This document shows positions 25,740 through 39,400 of a stretch of DNA of 64,000 nucleotides, piece after piece; within the stretch, counting starts at the first letter, position 1; every line of letters begins with the position of its first letter. The translations under genes and the position numbers were made by a program. This stretch comes from Viscum album. Lineage: Eukaryota > Streptophyta > Magnoliopsida > Santalales > Viscaceae. Below the pieces are notes generated by a model. It saw only the letters and a list, made by a program, of their open reading frames with translations. It did no database searches and had not been told where the DNA came from. Location: assembly GCA_963277665.1 (NCBI GenBank), contig OY728143.1, positions 1,119,966,110-1,120,030,109 of the forward strand, in the 5' to 3' direction.

Positions 25740-28700
25740 AATAAACATGTGTTGGTAATTATCATTCATTTCAAATTCTGATTCAAATGTTTTTTCTTCA
25801 TACATATGGTTCATCCACAACAATTTGGCATTATATATCAAGTCTATACTCATTACTAGATTCCTCCCATAAGAGATATCATCTTCCAGCTATACCACCT
25901 TTGAGTTTAGTACATGTGATGGATCTGATATGTACTTCTTAAAGAGTGTTACATGGAACACATCATGATCATGATCCATATTCGGTAGAAGTGAGTTATT
26001 ATAGTCCAAGAATCCTATGAGATTATGGATCTAAAACGTGCCATTGTACATTGGTAATATCACCACATTCATTCAAAACTTCATGAATTTATTCCATGGT
26101 GATATTTTAGGGAAGAATTTATCTCCAATGTCAAACAACAAGTTCCTTTCTTAGTTGTAAGCAAAGATCATTTTCTAACATTGAAAATCATTGATATGTT
26201 ACCATATAGATTAAACCTTCTCTAGTATCACTATCACAATACAGAGTCCATGTAACTATCATTATCTAACTTATTCCTAATAGGTTAGAGTTCTACAAGG
26301 ATTTTTATAAATAGCTTCTTATGGAGGTATCTGAATACTCGAGTGGAATCTATTATTTTATGAGAAATCAACCAATGGGAGATGATCATCCAATCCACCA
26401 TTGAATCATAACGAGTAAAAATTTATCATATATTATCACATCAGAATAGTCCTTTCAGATTGGCCATCAGTTTGGGGGTGATAGGCAGTGATGAAATTTA
26501 ATTTAGTACTAAAAGAAATTTGAAGACTCCGCCAAAATTTAGATGTGAACACGGGAACACCATTAGAGAAAATCAAGAGTGGAGTCACATGTAGTCTCAC
26601 CAATTCCATATCATATATCATTTCATGTTCTTCAAATAAAAGATATTCCCAAATAGCGATAAAGTGGGAATCCATGGTGAGTTAGTCCACCAGAGCCCAT
26701 ATTGCATTATTTCGTTTTGGTGTCTTCATGAGACCCATGAGAAATTACACAGTGAAATTTTCCCGTTTCCACATGGGTATAGGTAATGGTTTCATCATCC
26801 CTTCGGAATTCTATCACACACCATTAACTTGCAATAATATCAAGACCCTTGATATAGACTATTCAATATCCATTTTTATGTTTTCCTACTAGAAGTGTTC
26901 ATTGAGATCACTATAAATCTTTGTACTCCCAAGATGGATAGAGAAATTTGAGATAGGTGCATAGTCCAACAATTAATTATTTTTCTCATGTGATTAAGGC
27001 ACATAAATCCTCATTCTAATCTGAGTCACGCTATCATCATGGATATGGAACTCTTTGAGATTACCTTCCATTAATGCATTCACCTTCTTTTGATACATCA
27101 GATCATCCCTTTGTGCCTCCATAATCATCTCTTAGATAGATGGTTAAGAAATAATTTCGGAAAGGTATGATTTATTCCACATTTTTTTGAGTTTAAAATC
27201 AATACTTTTTCATATCCATGAAAATATGGTCTTTCTCAATCTACAACATGGATAGAGTAGCGAGTTATTTTCATATAAGAACATCAATTACCTTGTTCAC
27301 TTTTCCAGGATGATTGTGAATAGAGAAGTCATTGATATTGAATATCTATAAACATATCCTTTCATGCATGTTGATATAAATCTATTTGAATAAATATTTT
27401 ATGATCTTGTGATTGGTATATATTTCACACTTCTCACCATAGATGTATTTCCATGAGATTTTAAAAAAAAATCACATCTGGTAGCTCCATATCATGCGTC
27501 GGCTCATGGATCTTCAACTACCATGATCCATAAGAAATCAATTTTTCATTTCCATTATTACAAAACTCAATACATTATTAGAATAATTTATTTAAATCCA
27601 AAATAATTCTACATATTTTGGAAATGGGAGTACAAGTGTAGTGATCAGCATTCTCTTCAGCTCCGTGAAGCTTTTCACACATTCTTCTTTCACGACCTTC
27701 TTTACCCCTTTTCTTGTTAACTTTGTTCGTGGGCTTGTAAACCGTGAAACAGTTCTCACAAAACAACCTTAAAACATAGGTAATCCAAGAAAATTATGGA
27801 TTTATGAGGCACTATAGGGTATGGTACATTCCTCCATTTCCTTTTTTGAAGGGCCCCTAAAATTCCATCACATCTGATCACATGTCCCAAGAATGTCACT
27901 TGCTGCATCAAAAATTCAATCTTTCTGCACAAATCATATAAATTATACTTTCTTAATGACTCCAAAAAAATAAATAGATGTTCATTAACCCCCTTATCTC
28001 ATGGTTTAGATGATAATTTCATAGATAAATAGAACCAATGTTTTTGAGGTTATCAATGAAGACTCAATTCCTAAAATCAATGAAGGTTGTAAGGGAATTA
28101 GTAAGTCTGGAGGGCATCAACATAAAATCATAGTTCCCATAAATTGTAAGGATCGAAGTCTTAAAAATATCTTCCTTATTCACCTTTAGCTAATGATATA
28201 TAGAATTATGATCCAACTTTCATAAGTGTTGAGATCCTTGCAACTGATTGAACATGACATAAATACTTGGAATATGATACCTGTTCCTTATGGTGATCTT
28301 TTTGAGTTCCCGATAATCGACACACAACTTCATTGATCCATAATTATTCTTATCAAATAGAACTATACCACCAAAGGTGATACACTAGGGTGAATGAACA
28401 CTTTTTACTAATTCACATTAAACTGCTTATTTGACTCCTATAGTTCAAAATGATACAACACATATGGAAACTTTAAAATAGAAGTATCTCGGAGAATGTT
28501 TTCTATTGGGAATTCTATATCAAAATATGAAGAAGTAGGTGTAACTCCTCAAGAAATGCATCATTGTATTCCCCCACAATGGAAATTTCCCCTTGGTTGA
28601 TACATTCTATTCACTCAACCATTTGAGTGAGGTATTCATCTTCAAAGGGTATCAACACCTCCACCATTAATGGTTATTCTAAAGGATATTAATGATATTC

Positions 28701-29070
28701 CTTTTATTTTTGGAGGAGCATGGGATGGTCTGAAATATTAAAATATATATCCTTTTCCCAAATGTAATTATTTTTTCTATATAATTAGTTAAAATCCATT
28801 CCCATTATAGTATCAAATTCTACCAAGGTAATTATCAAGATACTCATTGGAGGAATCTTCCAACATATTCCAATAGGAGAAGAGTCCAACACATGGGATA
28901 CAATGATTGAACCACTAGGTTTTTTTACTTATATATCAACATCAATGTTCTAGGTCTTTGATTCCATAGTTATTGAAAACATTAAATATATAAAGGATTG
29001 CATAGAACTAGAATCAAATAAGACATTTTCCATTATTGAGTGACTACGAGGCATACCTTGTACAACTCCA
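25740..29070 (-). pseudogene. RE4 pol (protease to chromodomain-like tail), broken
   Basis: Read on the minus strand from high to low coordinates. The protease relic is NVLFDSSSMQSFI near 29010, where the glycine of the active triad is serine. RT lead-in is EYNDAFLEELH near 28580; RT palm pieces lie at 28200-28350; the thumb is QQVTFLGHVIRCDGIL in the open frame 27756-27965. The integrase core in 26436-26675 has VFTSKFWRSLQ and an intact TAYHPQTDGQSERTI, but the second catalytic aspartate segment reads LIFSNGV, so it is lost. The C-terminus reads HDVFHVTLFKKYISDPSHV near 25960 and a tail with LLWMNHMYEEKTFES near 25800. RT is more damaged than gag or the integrase tail. Confidence 0.88.
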
Positions 29071-29149
29071 TTTTTTTGATCCACATTAGTACTAGTGATG
29101 GAATAAACCCTTCCTTGATCCATTTTGATTGGTGCCTACTGACATTGAT

Positions 29150-30100
29150 TACCCTCTAGGACTAGTTCATTGGTTTTTATAGTGCCCATTATCCCTACAA
29201 TTACAGAATTGGACCATGGGGGTTCTCTCTTTTCCTCCACCACATTGTCCAGCTTCCGTATGTATTTTTTTCATTCATGAGTTTGGTTTCATTCTCTTCC
29301 ACACATGAAGCATTTTCCCATCCATTTTAGGAAGGTCCCATGATGCTTATTAAATTTTTGACATGTGTATGGTTGAGTTTTCTTTCCACCTCTACCTTGA
29401 GATCGTCTATCTTGAAAATCCTTTTTTCACTTCTCATCACCATAGCCATGAGACCATTCCCCAAAAATCAACTCCATTTTGAGATCACATCGAACAACTT
29501 TTTCATTACTCAATATGTATCTAATTTATATATCCTATTTAAGGTGTGGTTTTATTCAATTAAAGATTCATTTAATTATTCTATCATTGATGATAACAAA
29601 ACCTGAAGTGTACCTTGAAAATCGTCTAAATTTTTCTTCATAGGTTGCGAGAGATTCTCATTGCTTTTAACCCGTCTCTATGAATTTTATCTCTATCTTT
29701 GTAGAAAGAGTTTATGGGAAATACTAGTTAAGAATCATTATCTTAAATTAGTCCCACTCTATCTCTTCAATTTTATCATTTGGATTGGTTTGATCAATCA
29801 AATCCCACCATTAATTGGCCTCTCCTTCTAGATGATAAATAGTGAGATTCACCTTATCAATGTCAGAATAGTGAATGATAGAAAAGATCTTCTCAATTGA
29901 GTTGACCCACTTTTCCTTAACTAGTTGATTGGATGATCCACGAAATGTCAGTGGTTGTTGCTGTATAAAACTCTAGAGTTCTCGTTCCTCCCCCTTTGGT
30001 GAAGGTAGACATTCCAAATTATTTTTTATGGTTCATACCCTTAGATATCTTGATAATAATCTCCATGTAATTTTTAACTCCACCTTCTAAATAATTGAGA
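29150..30100 (-). pseudogene. RE4 gag, broken but largely readable
   Basis: The minus strand gives a long capsid reading with few stops: LQSFIQQQPLTFRGSSNQ near 29960, WVNSIEKIFSIIHYSDIDKV, then EGEANWWWDLID near 29820. YEEKFRRFSRY follows near 29650. The nucleocapsid shows KCFMCGRE near 29300 with CX2C kept, but the following histidine/cysteine are not in register. Among the gag regions here this is the best preserved. Confidence 0.85.
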
Positions 30101-30386
30101 GGTCATTTGGGAAATCGATGTGTTGTCCCTTGTATATGTTTTTGGCATCATTTCACTTGCTTCTCAACATTTTATAAAATAGAATATGATAGAAAAAACA
30201 TATGATAAAAATTCATGAATAAATAATTTATTCATTTGTTAAATTAATTCAAAAGGAATATATTATGGAATCACTATGTTTATCATTTTATGAAAAATTA
30301 TTGTTGGTTGATTACTTATACATAGTATCAAGCTAAGTGTTTATACTATAAATCTTTAATCATAATTCCCAAATTAACTAAATCAT

Positions 30387-30400
30387 GCTTTAAGACCAAC
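30387..30400 (-). other. RE4 primer-binding site relic (tRNA-Met type)
   Basis: The minus strand reads GTTGGTCTTAAAGC next to the LTR end. It keeps the GTTGGT start and the final GC of the initiator tRNA-Met complement in the right place but is otherwise mutated. Confidence 0.55.
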
Positions 30401-33194
30401 TATATCAACCCTCCTTTATCTTACATTATTATTACATATTTTAAGGATAATTAACATAAAATAATTACATGACTAGGATCCAATGATTCGGTTTCGTTAG
30501 AACATTATCACCACACATAGAAGTTACAAAATAATACATAAACATTTATTTAATTACTTATTCTCCAGATTCGTATTGTCCCTTGTATTCTCCTTAGTAC
30601 AGGTAATCACCTAAAGATATACATAAAATAAAGGGGTGAGTTAAAAGCCTATTAAGAGGATAGATATGAAAATAAATCAATAAAACATTGGGTAAGAATA
30701 ATAATAATCATGAAATAACTATTATAACCATGTGATGAAACATTAGATAATGGTATTTAATGTGGTAGTGTATAAAAATGAATCATAATGTATTAGTGGT
30801 AAACTACTACACATAGTTCTGAACAATTATAAAATCTAGTTAACACATAATTCACCTTATCTCATTATATTATTCACATCACCCAATGCATTGGAGAACT
30901 ATGTAAATCTAGGTGCACCCAACACATAATAAAATTTACATTGGATTATATAATTCTGCATGCACCTGTCACATCATAACATTTACATTATCATGGATAC
31001 CGCATATAACATATATCAATATTAAACATAAAATAGCCCAGTTAATGTAATTGGTTTCATTTAATAATAATACATTCATAAAATTTGGGAACCAAAATGA
31101 AAGGGTATCATCATACATGATGTAAGATTAATCAAACATGACTGAGGAAGATATAATCTTGAGAAGTTAAAGGCGTTTTTTTAAATAATTGATCTTTTGA
31201 AAACACTATGTTTGTCATTAAAATAATTAGAAAACATTTATATCCTATAAATGGTAATATAATAGCGATGAAATTATATTTATGTAATATCCATGTTAAA
31301 AATTTAGTGAAAGAAGGAAAACCCAATGAAAGAGAGTTAGGTTCGCGAAATCCCCATGCATTATGTCCAAATGATTTCTTCACTTAAATATCTTGTATAA
31401 TCACAGTAGATTCAATAATTAAAAAATAAAAACATTTTATAAGTAAATTTTATTCATTTTGATTTTATTATGTTCAATTATGTTATTTTCAATGGGTTAT
31501 CGAGTTAAATTTCATCATTCAAGAGTGTTCTTTTTCTTAGTTTTCACAATTAGTTCACTTGTATAAATAAATAAAAGTTCATGTAAAATGTTAATAAATA
31601 TAAAGAATTGTTATTATATGGTTTGAATTATATTCCATAAATTTAAATGATCTTATAATGAATTTGGGTATATGTTTTGAGGATGAATCATTAGATAAAA
31701 GGTAATGATGATTGTCTTAGGTTAATTTTGGTGGGTTTTCGATCACAATGAACTTATTTGCTTTATCATTTAGTATTATGGATTTATATGAGTTATAAAA
31801 TATTAATATTGTTGGAAAATTAATTATGAAATATTTTTCAACATTTATAATGGATTAATTATCATCCTTGATGTATCTAAATGAAAATTAATGCGCATCA
31901 CCGATGATATCAGTACATAGACACGTCACGAGCGACGATTTCATTTTTGAATAAAAGAGAGAGAGAGAGAGAGGAAAGAGTTTCATGATAGATATTACAT
32001 TAACAAGATATTATTCTAGTATATAAGTCATTCTAGAGTTACCATTTCATTTGAATAATATATGTTTAGGATAAGATAAGAAGACTAATGTAATTGAAAT
32101 GAATTTAACAGAAAAAGGGATGGAATTTTGCCTCTTGGAATTGTCCTCCTTGAGAACCACCATATGGAAAAGGTTCTAGTATTTTGATGATAAGAAACGA
32201 TCTTATACACGGGGAAGGGGATCAGGGAGATGTATGGGGATAATATGGAAAAGTATCAAATCTTGATATGTGTGCGGAGAATAGGGGGTGAGGGGTGGTA
32301 TTTATTTTGGAAGAGAGGGGTGTTTTCTCATTATTTCATTCACTAGTTTATTTATTTTCTTAAGAAAATCAATAGTGTTGATTATTGAGAAAAATATATT
32401 AAATAGATCATGTGGGTTTAAAACAATTGTGCTTAAATCATCTATGACTCAATGAATAGTGTATTCAACTTATAATGGATATATAGCTTAAATTACCATA
32501 TTTTACTATTCATCATAAATTCTTGTATTTTAGAAAAATACAAAAAATTTACCCTAACATTTTATTTAATTTTAGAATTAAAAAATAAACCTCATTTTAG
32601 GAAAATAATTTTTTAAATTTAAGTAATTTAATTTTATATTAAAACCAACATTTACTTGGAAAATAGAGATTTTAAAATTTAATCTAATTTTGAAACTCTT
32701 TGAAAAATTACTTAAGGCCTAATAAAATTATCTAAAAATCATAAGAAATTAAAATATATATTTATTAATAAATTTTGGGAATATAAATTATCATTTCAAT
32801 AATGATATTAATCATGAAATTATAATTAAAAATTTATGACTCACAAAAATTACAACTCCTAATTAAAAATATTTAAAAGATTTATTTATGTAGAATATGC
32901 TATAATTATACAATAAATTCATTTATATGATGGATAAAAGTTATCTACACTATCTTTATTGAGGATACTATTCATTTGACTGGTTTACTATTCATAAGGG
33001 TTATATTACCATTCTTATGGTCAAGTTACTATTTAATCGTTATTGGATTTGTAACATCTAGAAATAATTATTACCTCATCAATTCTTCATTTTAAAGTTT
33101 TTATTATGGTCACTATATGATTTTATGGTATTTATAAAATATGATATTAATATATATGAGATAAATTCCATTAATAAATTTTTGGGTTGTTACA
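30401..33194 (-). repeat. RE4 5' LTR (2794 bp)
   Basis: Starts TGTAACAACCC at 33194 on the minus strand and ends GATATA at 30401. Collinear with 22910-25696. Its right edge is followed directly by the TTGGG duplication. Confidence 0.9.
31956..31973. repeat. (AG)9 microsatellite in RE4 5' LTR
   Basis: The same place in the other LTR (about 24468) has only about four AG units before GTGAGG, so the tract changed length after insertion. Confidence 0.85.
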
Positions 33195-33199
33195 TTGGG
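33195..33199. repeat. RE4 target-site duplication, right copy (TTGGG)
   Basis: Identical to 22905-22909. Confidence 0.9.
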
Positions 33200-33540
33200 T
33201 AAATAGTGCATGTTGGCACTTAGGATTGTGGGCCCCATTTATATCATTGAGCAACTAGGGAGGGTGGCATATAGGTTTCTTTTACCATATGTGTTGAATT
33301 ATATACATGATTTATTTCACGATTCCTAGTTGAATATGAATATAATATATCCTTACAATGTGATTATAAAGGAGGATATTGTTCTTAAGCACAAAACAAA
33401 TTTGGAGGAGAAACCATTTTAATTTATGGATCTCTAGGATAAGGTACTATGTGAAAAAACAAGTCCCTAGTCTGGGTATGGTGGATGTATATAGTGGATT
33501 TCCATGAGATGTGGGAGGGTAATTCATTTATGAGGTATTA
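33200..33540 (+). pseudogene. RE3 integrase C-terminus (GPY/F module and tail)
   Basis: Continues the integrase frame interrupted at 22904: RIVGPIYIIEQLGRVAYRF (about 33220-33280), then NYIHDLFHDS in the position of the HDVFHVS motif, then EDIVLKHKTNLEEKPF near 33375. Stops follow. No clear chromodomain was read after 33430. Confidence 0.8.
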
Positions 33541-33792
33541 GTGGCCTACTATTTTTTAGATCACATATCTTTAATTCATTATGGGGACCGAAAGCATTTA
33601 TGGATGGGAGATTATGATGAACCCATACCTATATATCATGAATTTTATAATATTTTTTATTAGTTTTCACTTCTTTTGGAGAATGTGTTTTCAACCTTGA
33701 ATTGGGAGGATACATATAATTCTGATGTCATGGATTTATTGTATTTTCATCACGAACATTCCATTTATATTGTTTTTTGGGAAGTTAAATGA
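33523..33792 (+). other. Unrecognised near-open frame
   Basis: About 90 codons with one internal TAG (33661-33663), ending at TGA 33790-33792. It is rich in histidine and acidic residues (HISLIHYGDRKHLWMGDYDE, LNWEDTYNSDVMDLLYF). It begins beside the RE3 integrase end but in another frame and has no start codon near its beginning. Could be the distorted 3' end of RE3 or an unrelated insertion. I do not recognise it. Confidence 0.25.
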
Positions 33793-36700
33793 CATTTAAT
33801 GAGATTACATAATGTGTAGTGGCTAATAGACACATCCCATGAACCTAATACATAGTTTGTGTTATTACACATCATGTAAGGGTTACATGTTGTGTCAAGT
33901 GAAATGTCGGTTTTTAATTAAAAAGGAAAAACATTTTTTTGGCATAACATAATATTTAAGGGATTCACAATCTGTAAATGAATTCACACTATATAATTCC
34001 TTGAGTTTCAGTATTTAGGGAGTCGTTTAAGTGTATGAGGATTCAATTAATCTTGTTTCTTTATCCTCTCATATCGATCTATTACCCTAGGAGATTTTCG
34101 TTGTCTTCCATTAATTTGTATTTATTAGTTAAGCATTTGATTGGTTGGGTTAGGTTCTTCATCTATTTTGGTAATCCTTCCCCTTGGATTCCTTATTTTT
34201 TTTTCTGTGGAACATTTTTCATAGGGATTTGTAATTAGATTGCGTTTTCAGTCAATTATATTCATTCATTAGTCATTCCTTGTATTTTGAAGGAATATAT
34301 TGTGGTTTTCAATCCACATTTTCAAATACAGTAAGGTTTTCTATACAATTGAGGTAGGTGGATCTATTTAATTTTTATAATTTTAATAATTTCTTATTTT
34401 TCTTATTTATTCTATTTTATTTTAATGGGAATTGAATGTGATGAAATTAAAAAGTACAAGGGTTATAATTTTAAAAGGTGTTTTCCATTGATAATTTAAT
34501 TTTCTTAATTTGGAAATGAAAAAATATACTATCAAACCGTGAATTATATTTTCTTGTATTTGAAATTGTTTAATAAAAATGTGTGCATGTTTTTAGAAAA
34601 AACATTAATAGAAATTGCATAGTGGGAACCTTGGGTATGGTGAGATAGAGACACATGTTTCATTAGTTTGTCTGACACCACTATGGTGCATCCTATTGTA
34701 TGTAGATGGTATATTGAAGGCCTTGATATTTTTGGATCCAAACGTAATCCTTGATAGGCTTGTTAAGTCAAGTACGTATTGTACCATAGGCTGGAGTCCT
34801 ACTGGTATGTACATTATTGTTTCTAGTTGTTTATTATAACATTTTTTATTTCTTGGATGTTGGATCTCATGTAAATTTATATTTTGGAATCTTTACCTAC
34901 TTGTTTTTTGATTTGGAAAACATGGAATGAAATCTTTTAAAACATAAGGATTGTCTAAAAAATTATTTCAAATGGATTTATTTATAAAAATTCGTATTAA
35001 ATGGTTTGTTTTTAAATATTGTTCATCTGAATTATTGCTATTATAATATGATTATATCTTTTTTTGGGTATCCTAGTGGGATATTATGTTCACAACCTAC
35101 ATCTATTTTTGGGAAAAAAAATTGTTTTTCATGATATAGTTAAAGGGAATAGAATTCAATAGAATGGAGTCTTCTCTTTATATTTTTGTTTCATTTTGTG
35201 ATATATTGGAGGTTAAATTTGGAAACATGGATATGTTCTGTCTAAGTTTTTTTAATTTTTATTGGTTTATCCTGTTTGGATAAGTTTTATTTCTCGTTAA
35301 TTTCTCTTTGTACAATTGTTATATTTTTTTTTATATATACGATACATGTCTTTCTATCTTTATTTTTCCCCACCTTGTAACAAGATTGCATCGGGGACTA
35401 GTCTGGTTGACCCAGGTTGATCTATTATAAGAAGTATTATAAATATAAATTTATTATGTTACTAGATTGTAAATATATAGGACGATAGTGTTGTGGTGTA
35501 GGTATTTGGTTAGTCAGTTCAAAAGGAGACTACATGAATTGGCATTTTAAGGAGATATTCCACATTCTCACTCAATAGATATTTTTCCATGTCCCTTTAA
35601 ACAATGAGTTTTTACCTGAATGGTATGATTTTACATGTGATTATCTCTCTCATTTTATTCATGAGAATCATTTTTATTGAATATATTTCGTGAAATTAAT
35701 CATTAAATAACTTATTAATTTCATTTGGAAAATAAATTATATAACAATAATCATATTGTTTATTATGAAATTTATTTAATTTTTTTATAAATATTCAATT
35801 TTATAATGATAAATAAGGTGTAAAAATAGTTAATAAATTACAGTGATTATATCTAGTGTATTTTTAGAATAAAAATTTCAATCGATATACTTTTGGTAAA
35901 AATTACCAAATTAAAAAATTATTATATAGACTGTTTTATATTTTCATTTTAATATATATTATGAACATGAAATCATATAGTTTTTGCAGGAAAATATTTC
36001 TCGTGACATTAGAATATTTTTATCCTAAAAAATATTTTTATAAAACCATTGTATAAAATCCCAATAAAATTTTAAAATTTATAATTATTATGAAAATATA
36101 TGTAGTAATCATGAACCAATGATCATTTAATCAAGGAAGATAGGCATGGATCCTATGTAATTCTATAATCCTCTAGTATCATATATTTTTTGTAAGTAAT
36201 ATATTCTCAATTAATATTGATAAGTTCATTTTGGGTCATGCAAGGAGATGATAATCATGTTATTAAGTGGATATCATAATCTATAATGATGTAGTTGGGA
36301 GGCGTGTATTTATTGGTGGGAATCAATGTTTTATATTCTAATGGGTTGAATATTGAGTATGGAATAATATGATTTTATACATCATGATATGATACCACCT
36401 AATATAAGAACATGATGATGAATTTTTAGTGGTAAGGAAGAAACATAAAGTTATAAAAATTAAGGAATAATAAATATTCCTAATATCTTTCATAAGTTTA
36501 TCTCAAAGGAATAATTATGTAGGTACGAGGAATTTTATGAGCTATGAATTAGAAAAAACTATGTCTAATTTGGGGTTGATCTTTTTTTAATGGGGGGAAA
36601 TTAAATGAGGGGTTGCATTAAAATAAAAATGTTTTTGAAATTCCTATGAATTTTACACCCATGTTGAAGAGATAGCATGCCGTTATGTTTAAATAAGTAA

Positions 36701-37199
36701 TTAAGAAAAAATATATATAGCGTTACAAATATGAATAAATTTGGAACAATGAGATAAAAAATGAATGCGCTTGAGCTATTAGCCTAAGGGTTTATTTATC
36801 ATTGATCTAGAATATATTCCAGTCCAATTATGTGTGTGAAAATTATTAATGGAATCTTGTGTATTAGCATAGACTACTGCACAATAATCTGAAAGATTAT
36901 ATTTGATTAGTACCTAATCCCTAATCTAGAGGATTTAATAGATGAGAAACATGATACATATTAAATAACAAAAATAGATTTCATTTATTATTTTAAAAAT
37001 ATAGGAATAAATGAATGAGATATACGAAAATCTACTTTCAAAACTCATAAGGCAATTATGAGTATTTATTAATTTTATTTGGAGTGGGGAATTAACCATC
37101 CACATTGAAGGCTACAATAAATGACATTTTTTATCCCTTTTCATGGAATAGTTGTATAGAATTCCATAATGACCTCAAATTTCATGGTATTATTTTCAC
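33793..37199. other. AT-rich stretch, no gene recognised
   Basis: Mostly closed in all frames. Contains TTGACCCAGGTTGATC near 35409, a word type common in U3 of plant gypsy LTRs, and AATTTTAAAAGGTGTTTTCCAT near 34469, which resembles a segment near 40053. Probably LTR-derived but not assignable. The overlapping frames at 34544-34839 on both strands are chance. Confidence 0.35.
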
Positions 37200-39400
37200 T
37201 AGTATTGGTATATCTTGAATTCCATTTTGTTTTGATTTGGGGTTTTTAGAGATGAGGAATCAAATTTGTAAGAAGAAGGTCGTTAAACCAATAGTATAAT
37301 AGTATCTAGATGGACACCGGCTAGCCAATCCACAAAAAACTGGCTAGCTTGTTCCTTATATAGAAGATTTTCACTTCTACAGAACTCACCAGCTAGTTGG
37401 TGGTAGAGATAGTATCACCAAGATCTTCCCGGAGTAACCAAACAGTCGATGGTTGCTGAACGAATGTTATTTAGGGATAACCATATACCCCCCTTAAAAT
37501 ATTAATTGATTCCACCTCACCTACCAGCACCCTAATTCATTTAAAATAAATAGAGGGGATCTAAATTTATAGAATGGATTCCTTCTACTCTATCCCATGT
37601 TTTTTAAGATCTGATCCATCAGATTACATCAATATGGAAGGTCTATGTCAATTATGAGAAAAACTCTTCTTTATCTTTGTATAAATAATAGATCTATGTT
37701 TATATGGTAATATTTATGGTTTTTTATATAATCTAAAATAAAATACATGAATTACCAATGGATAGGTGACCAAATCTAGATAATTTTCATCATCTAATAA
37801 ATCAGTTCAAGATTCATGGGTTACATGAGTTCTTGTTTGGTAAAACTAATCAAATTATATCCATTTTTTTCATAGATCTTAATTATATAATATTCATGTG
37901 GTGAATTGGGGTTGATTAAATGGATATTTTATGTATGGTATTAATCATTGTGAAATTATTATTGAAATATTAATTAAAATGTAATTTTTTACATTTTGAA
38001 TTGCTAATGATAAGGTAGGAAGTCTTTTTCATTTGGGTACATTTATGGTATTATGTGGAATGGTTCTCTAATGGATATGTGTGTGGAATGTGAAACCATT
38101 GATTGATATGATTTTCATGAGGGATCTTGTGTAACCATTGAGACTATTTTTGGATATGATTATTATTATAGTGCATCTATATGATTCAAGAGAGCATTAC
38201 ATGATATGATATGCATTTGGGTGTGGGTGTAGCTCATGAGACCCTTGCTTGATATGATTCACACGGGGTTATTTTTCTGTGGATTTTGATTCCTTTCTCA
38301 AAATTAAATGCATATAACTTTATATATTGTTCCTTTTGTATGGATACATGTATGGATTAACTATGACTGTTTTCATGGTACCATATTGATCTACCGTGAC
38401 TAGTTATCCACATAGAGGGGTAGTATCATTGTTTTGGTTATGAGGTTGGGGTTTCACCTTTAGACATTAATTTTTGTAGAAATTATTTCTCTATATCATC
38501 ACATCATGTTAAAGTATATGAATATGGATTTCCTAAGAACCAGATATCTTGTCAAAATGTAGAAATATGGGTTTTCCAAGTGCATGAATTTGGTCAACAT
38601 ATTGACATTATGATTTTCCCTTAAAGAAAGGTGTAGAATTTTTTCATAAAGGTCTAACATGGATATTAAACTGTTTGTTGAATATTGAAATCCAATTTGG
38701 AGACCATATGGTTTGATATAAGTCATACAATGACAACTTTTGACATTACATATGACATGGTACTAAAACAAGATGAGATGGGGTTTGTGGCATCTTGGTC
38801 GGTGTGTGATGACATATAATATGATTGGTTGATTATTCACTGAATTAATTTTCATATAAAATGCTACTATATATTACTACACAGTATATTAAGGATTTAA
38901 TGGTGTTGTCCTACTAGTTTATTCATACCATGTGGGGCCATCTTGGTGTTTGTGAACAATTTATGGTAAAAATCTATAGAAAGTTAAAATCCCAATGTAA
39001 GGTAGCTAAGAAAGATAATATTGGATGATGGAGGTGATTTCAAGATTGAATATTTATTATTTATATTATTTATATTTTATTTCATTTATCATTATTCTTT
39101 GTATTGATCTACCACTTTTGGGTATCTATTGGATCATGCTGCATGGATTGTATATCATTTTTACAACATTATGTTATAGTTTTATTATCTTGTTCATTAT
39201 TATAAGATTACTTAATTATATGTTAATTTGTTTCTAATGTATTGATATTATGATCCAAGTCCAAATTTATTCATGACACCATTCATTCCCTCGTTGCTAG
39301 TTGATAGCCTATTGTGTGTTGGGAGGTGTACATGAGGTCACGTGGAACTCCGGATGAAACCTAGTAATTAATGTAAAGGTGTTTCAATGTGTAATCAATT
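37200..39400 (+). repeat. LTR-like block C (boundaries approximate)
   Basis: Near 39285-39345 it has CCCTCGTTGCTAGTTGATAG then GCC and a GTGTTGGGAGGTGTACATGAGG segment. That matches the sequence about 105 bp from the ends of both RE5 LTRs (43560 and 51695). A TATA-like AAATAAATAGAGG lies at 37545-37555, and imperfect repeats with TGATATGATT occur at 38100-38270. Likely R-U5 of a related gypsy LTR. Its partner LTR and start were not found. It could be the RE3 3' LTR or part of another element into which RE5 inserted. Confidence 0.4.

Larger units (their letters stand above)
22910..33194 (-). mobile_element. RE4: complete but dead minus-strand gypsy element nested in RE3
   Basis: Both LTRs (22910-25696 and 30401-33194; 2787 and 2794 bp), a primer-site relic, gag, pol and a polypurine tract lie in minus-strand order, bounded by perfect TTGGG duplications. 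Coding order and the chromodomain-like tail indicate the Tekay/Del lineage. Stops are moderate in gag and heavier in RT. LTR divergence is clearly visible, so the insertion is old, but it is younger than RE3. Confidence 0.93.
18930..33540 (+). mobile_element. RE3: decayed Tekay-like gypsy element, split by RE4
   Basis: Plus-strand gag, protease, RT, RNase H and integrase are readable in order from 18930 to 22904, and the integrase resumes at 33200 after a 10.3-kb minus-strand insertion (22910-33194). The reading CLG at 22899-22908 joins to GPIYIIEQLGRVAYRF beyond the insertion exactly where the integrase GPY/F module should be. Neither LTR was identified with certainty; the block at 37200-39400 could be its 3' LTR. 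Confidence 0.85.

Noticed and set aside
34615..34839. Frame with ILLYVDGIL, reminiscent of a copia RT motif
   Set aside because: The second aspartate is absent, no other RT motif lies near, and the opposite strand is equally open.
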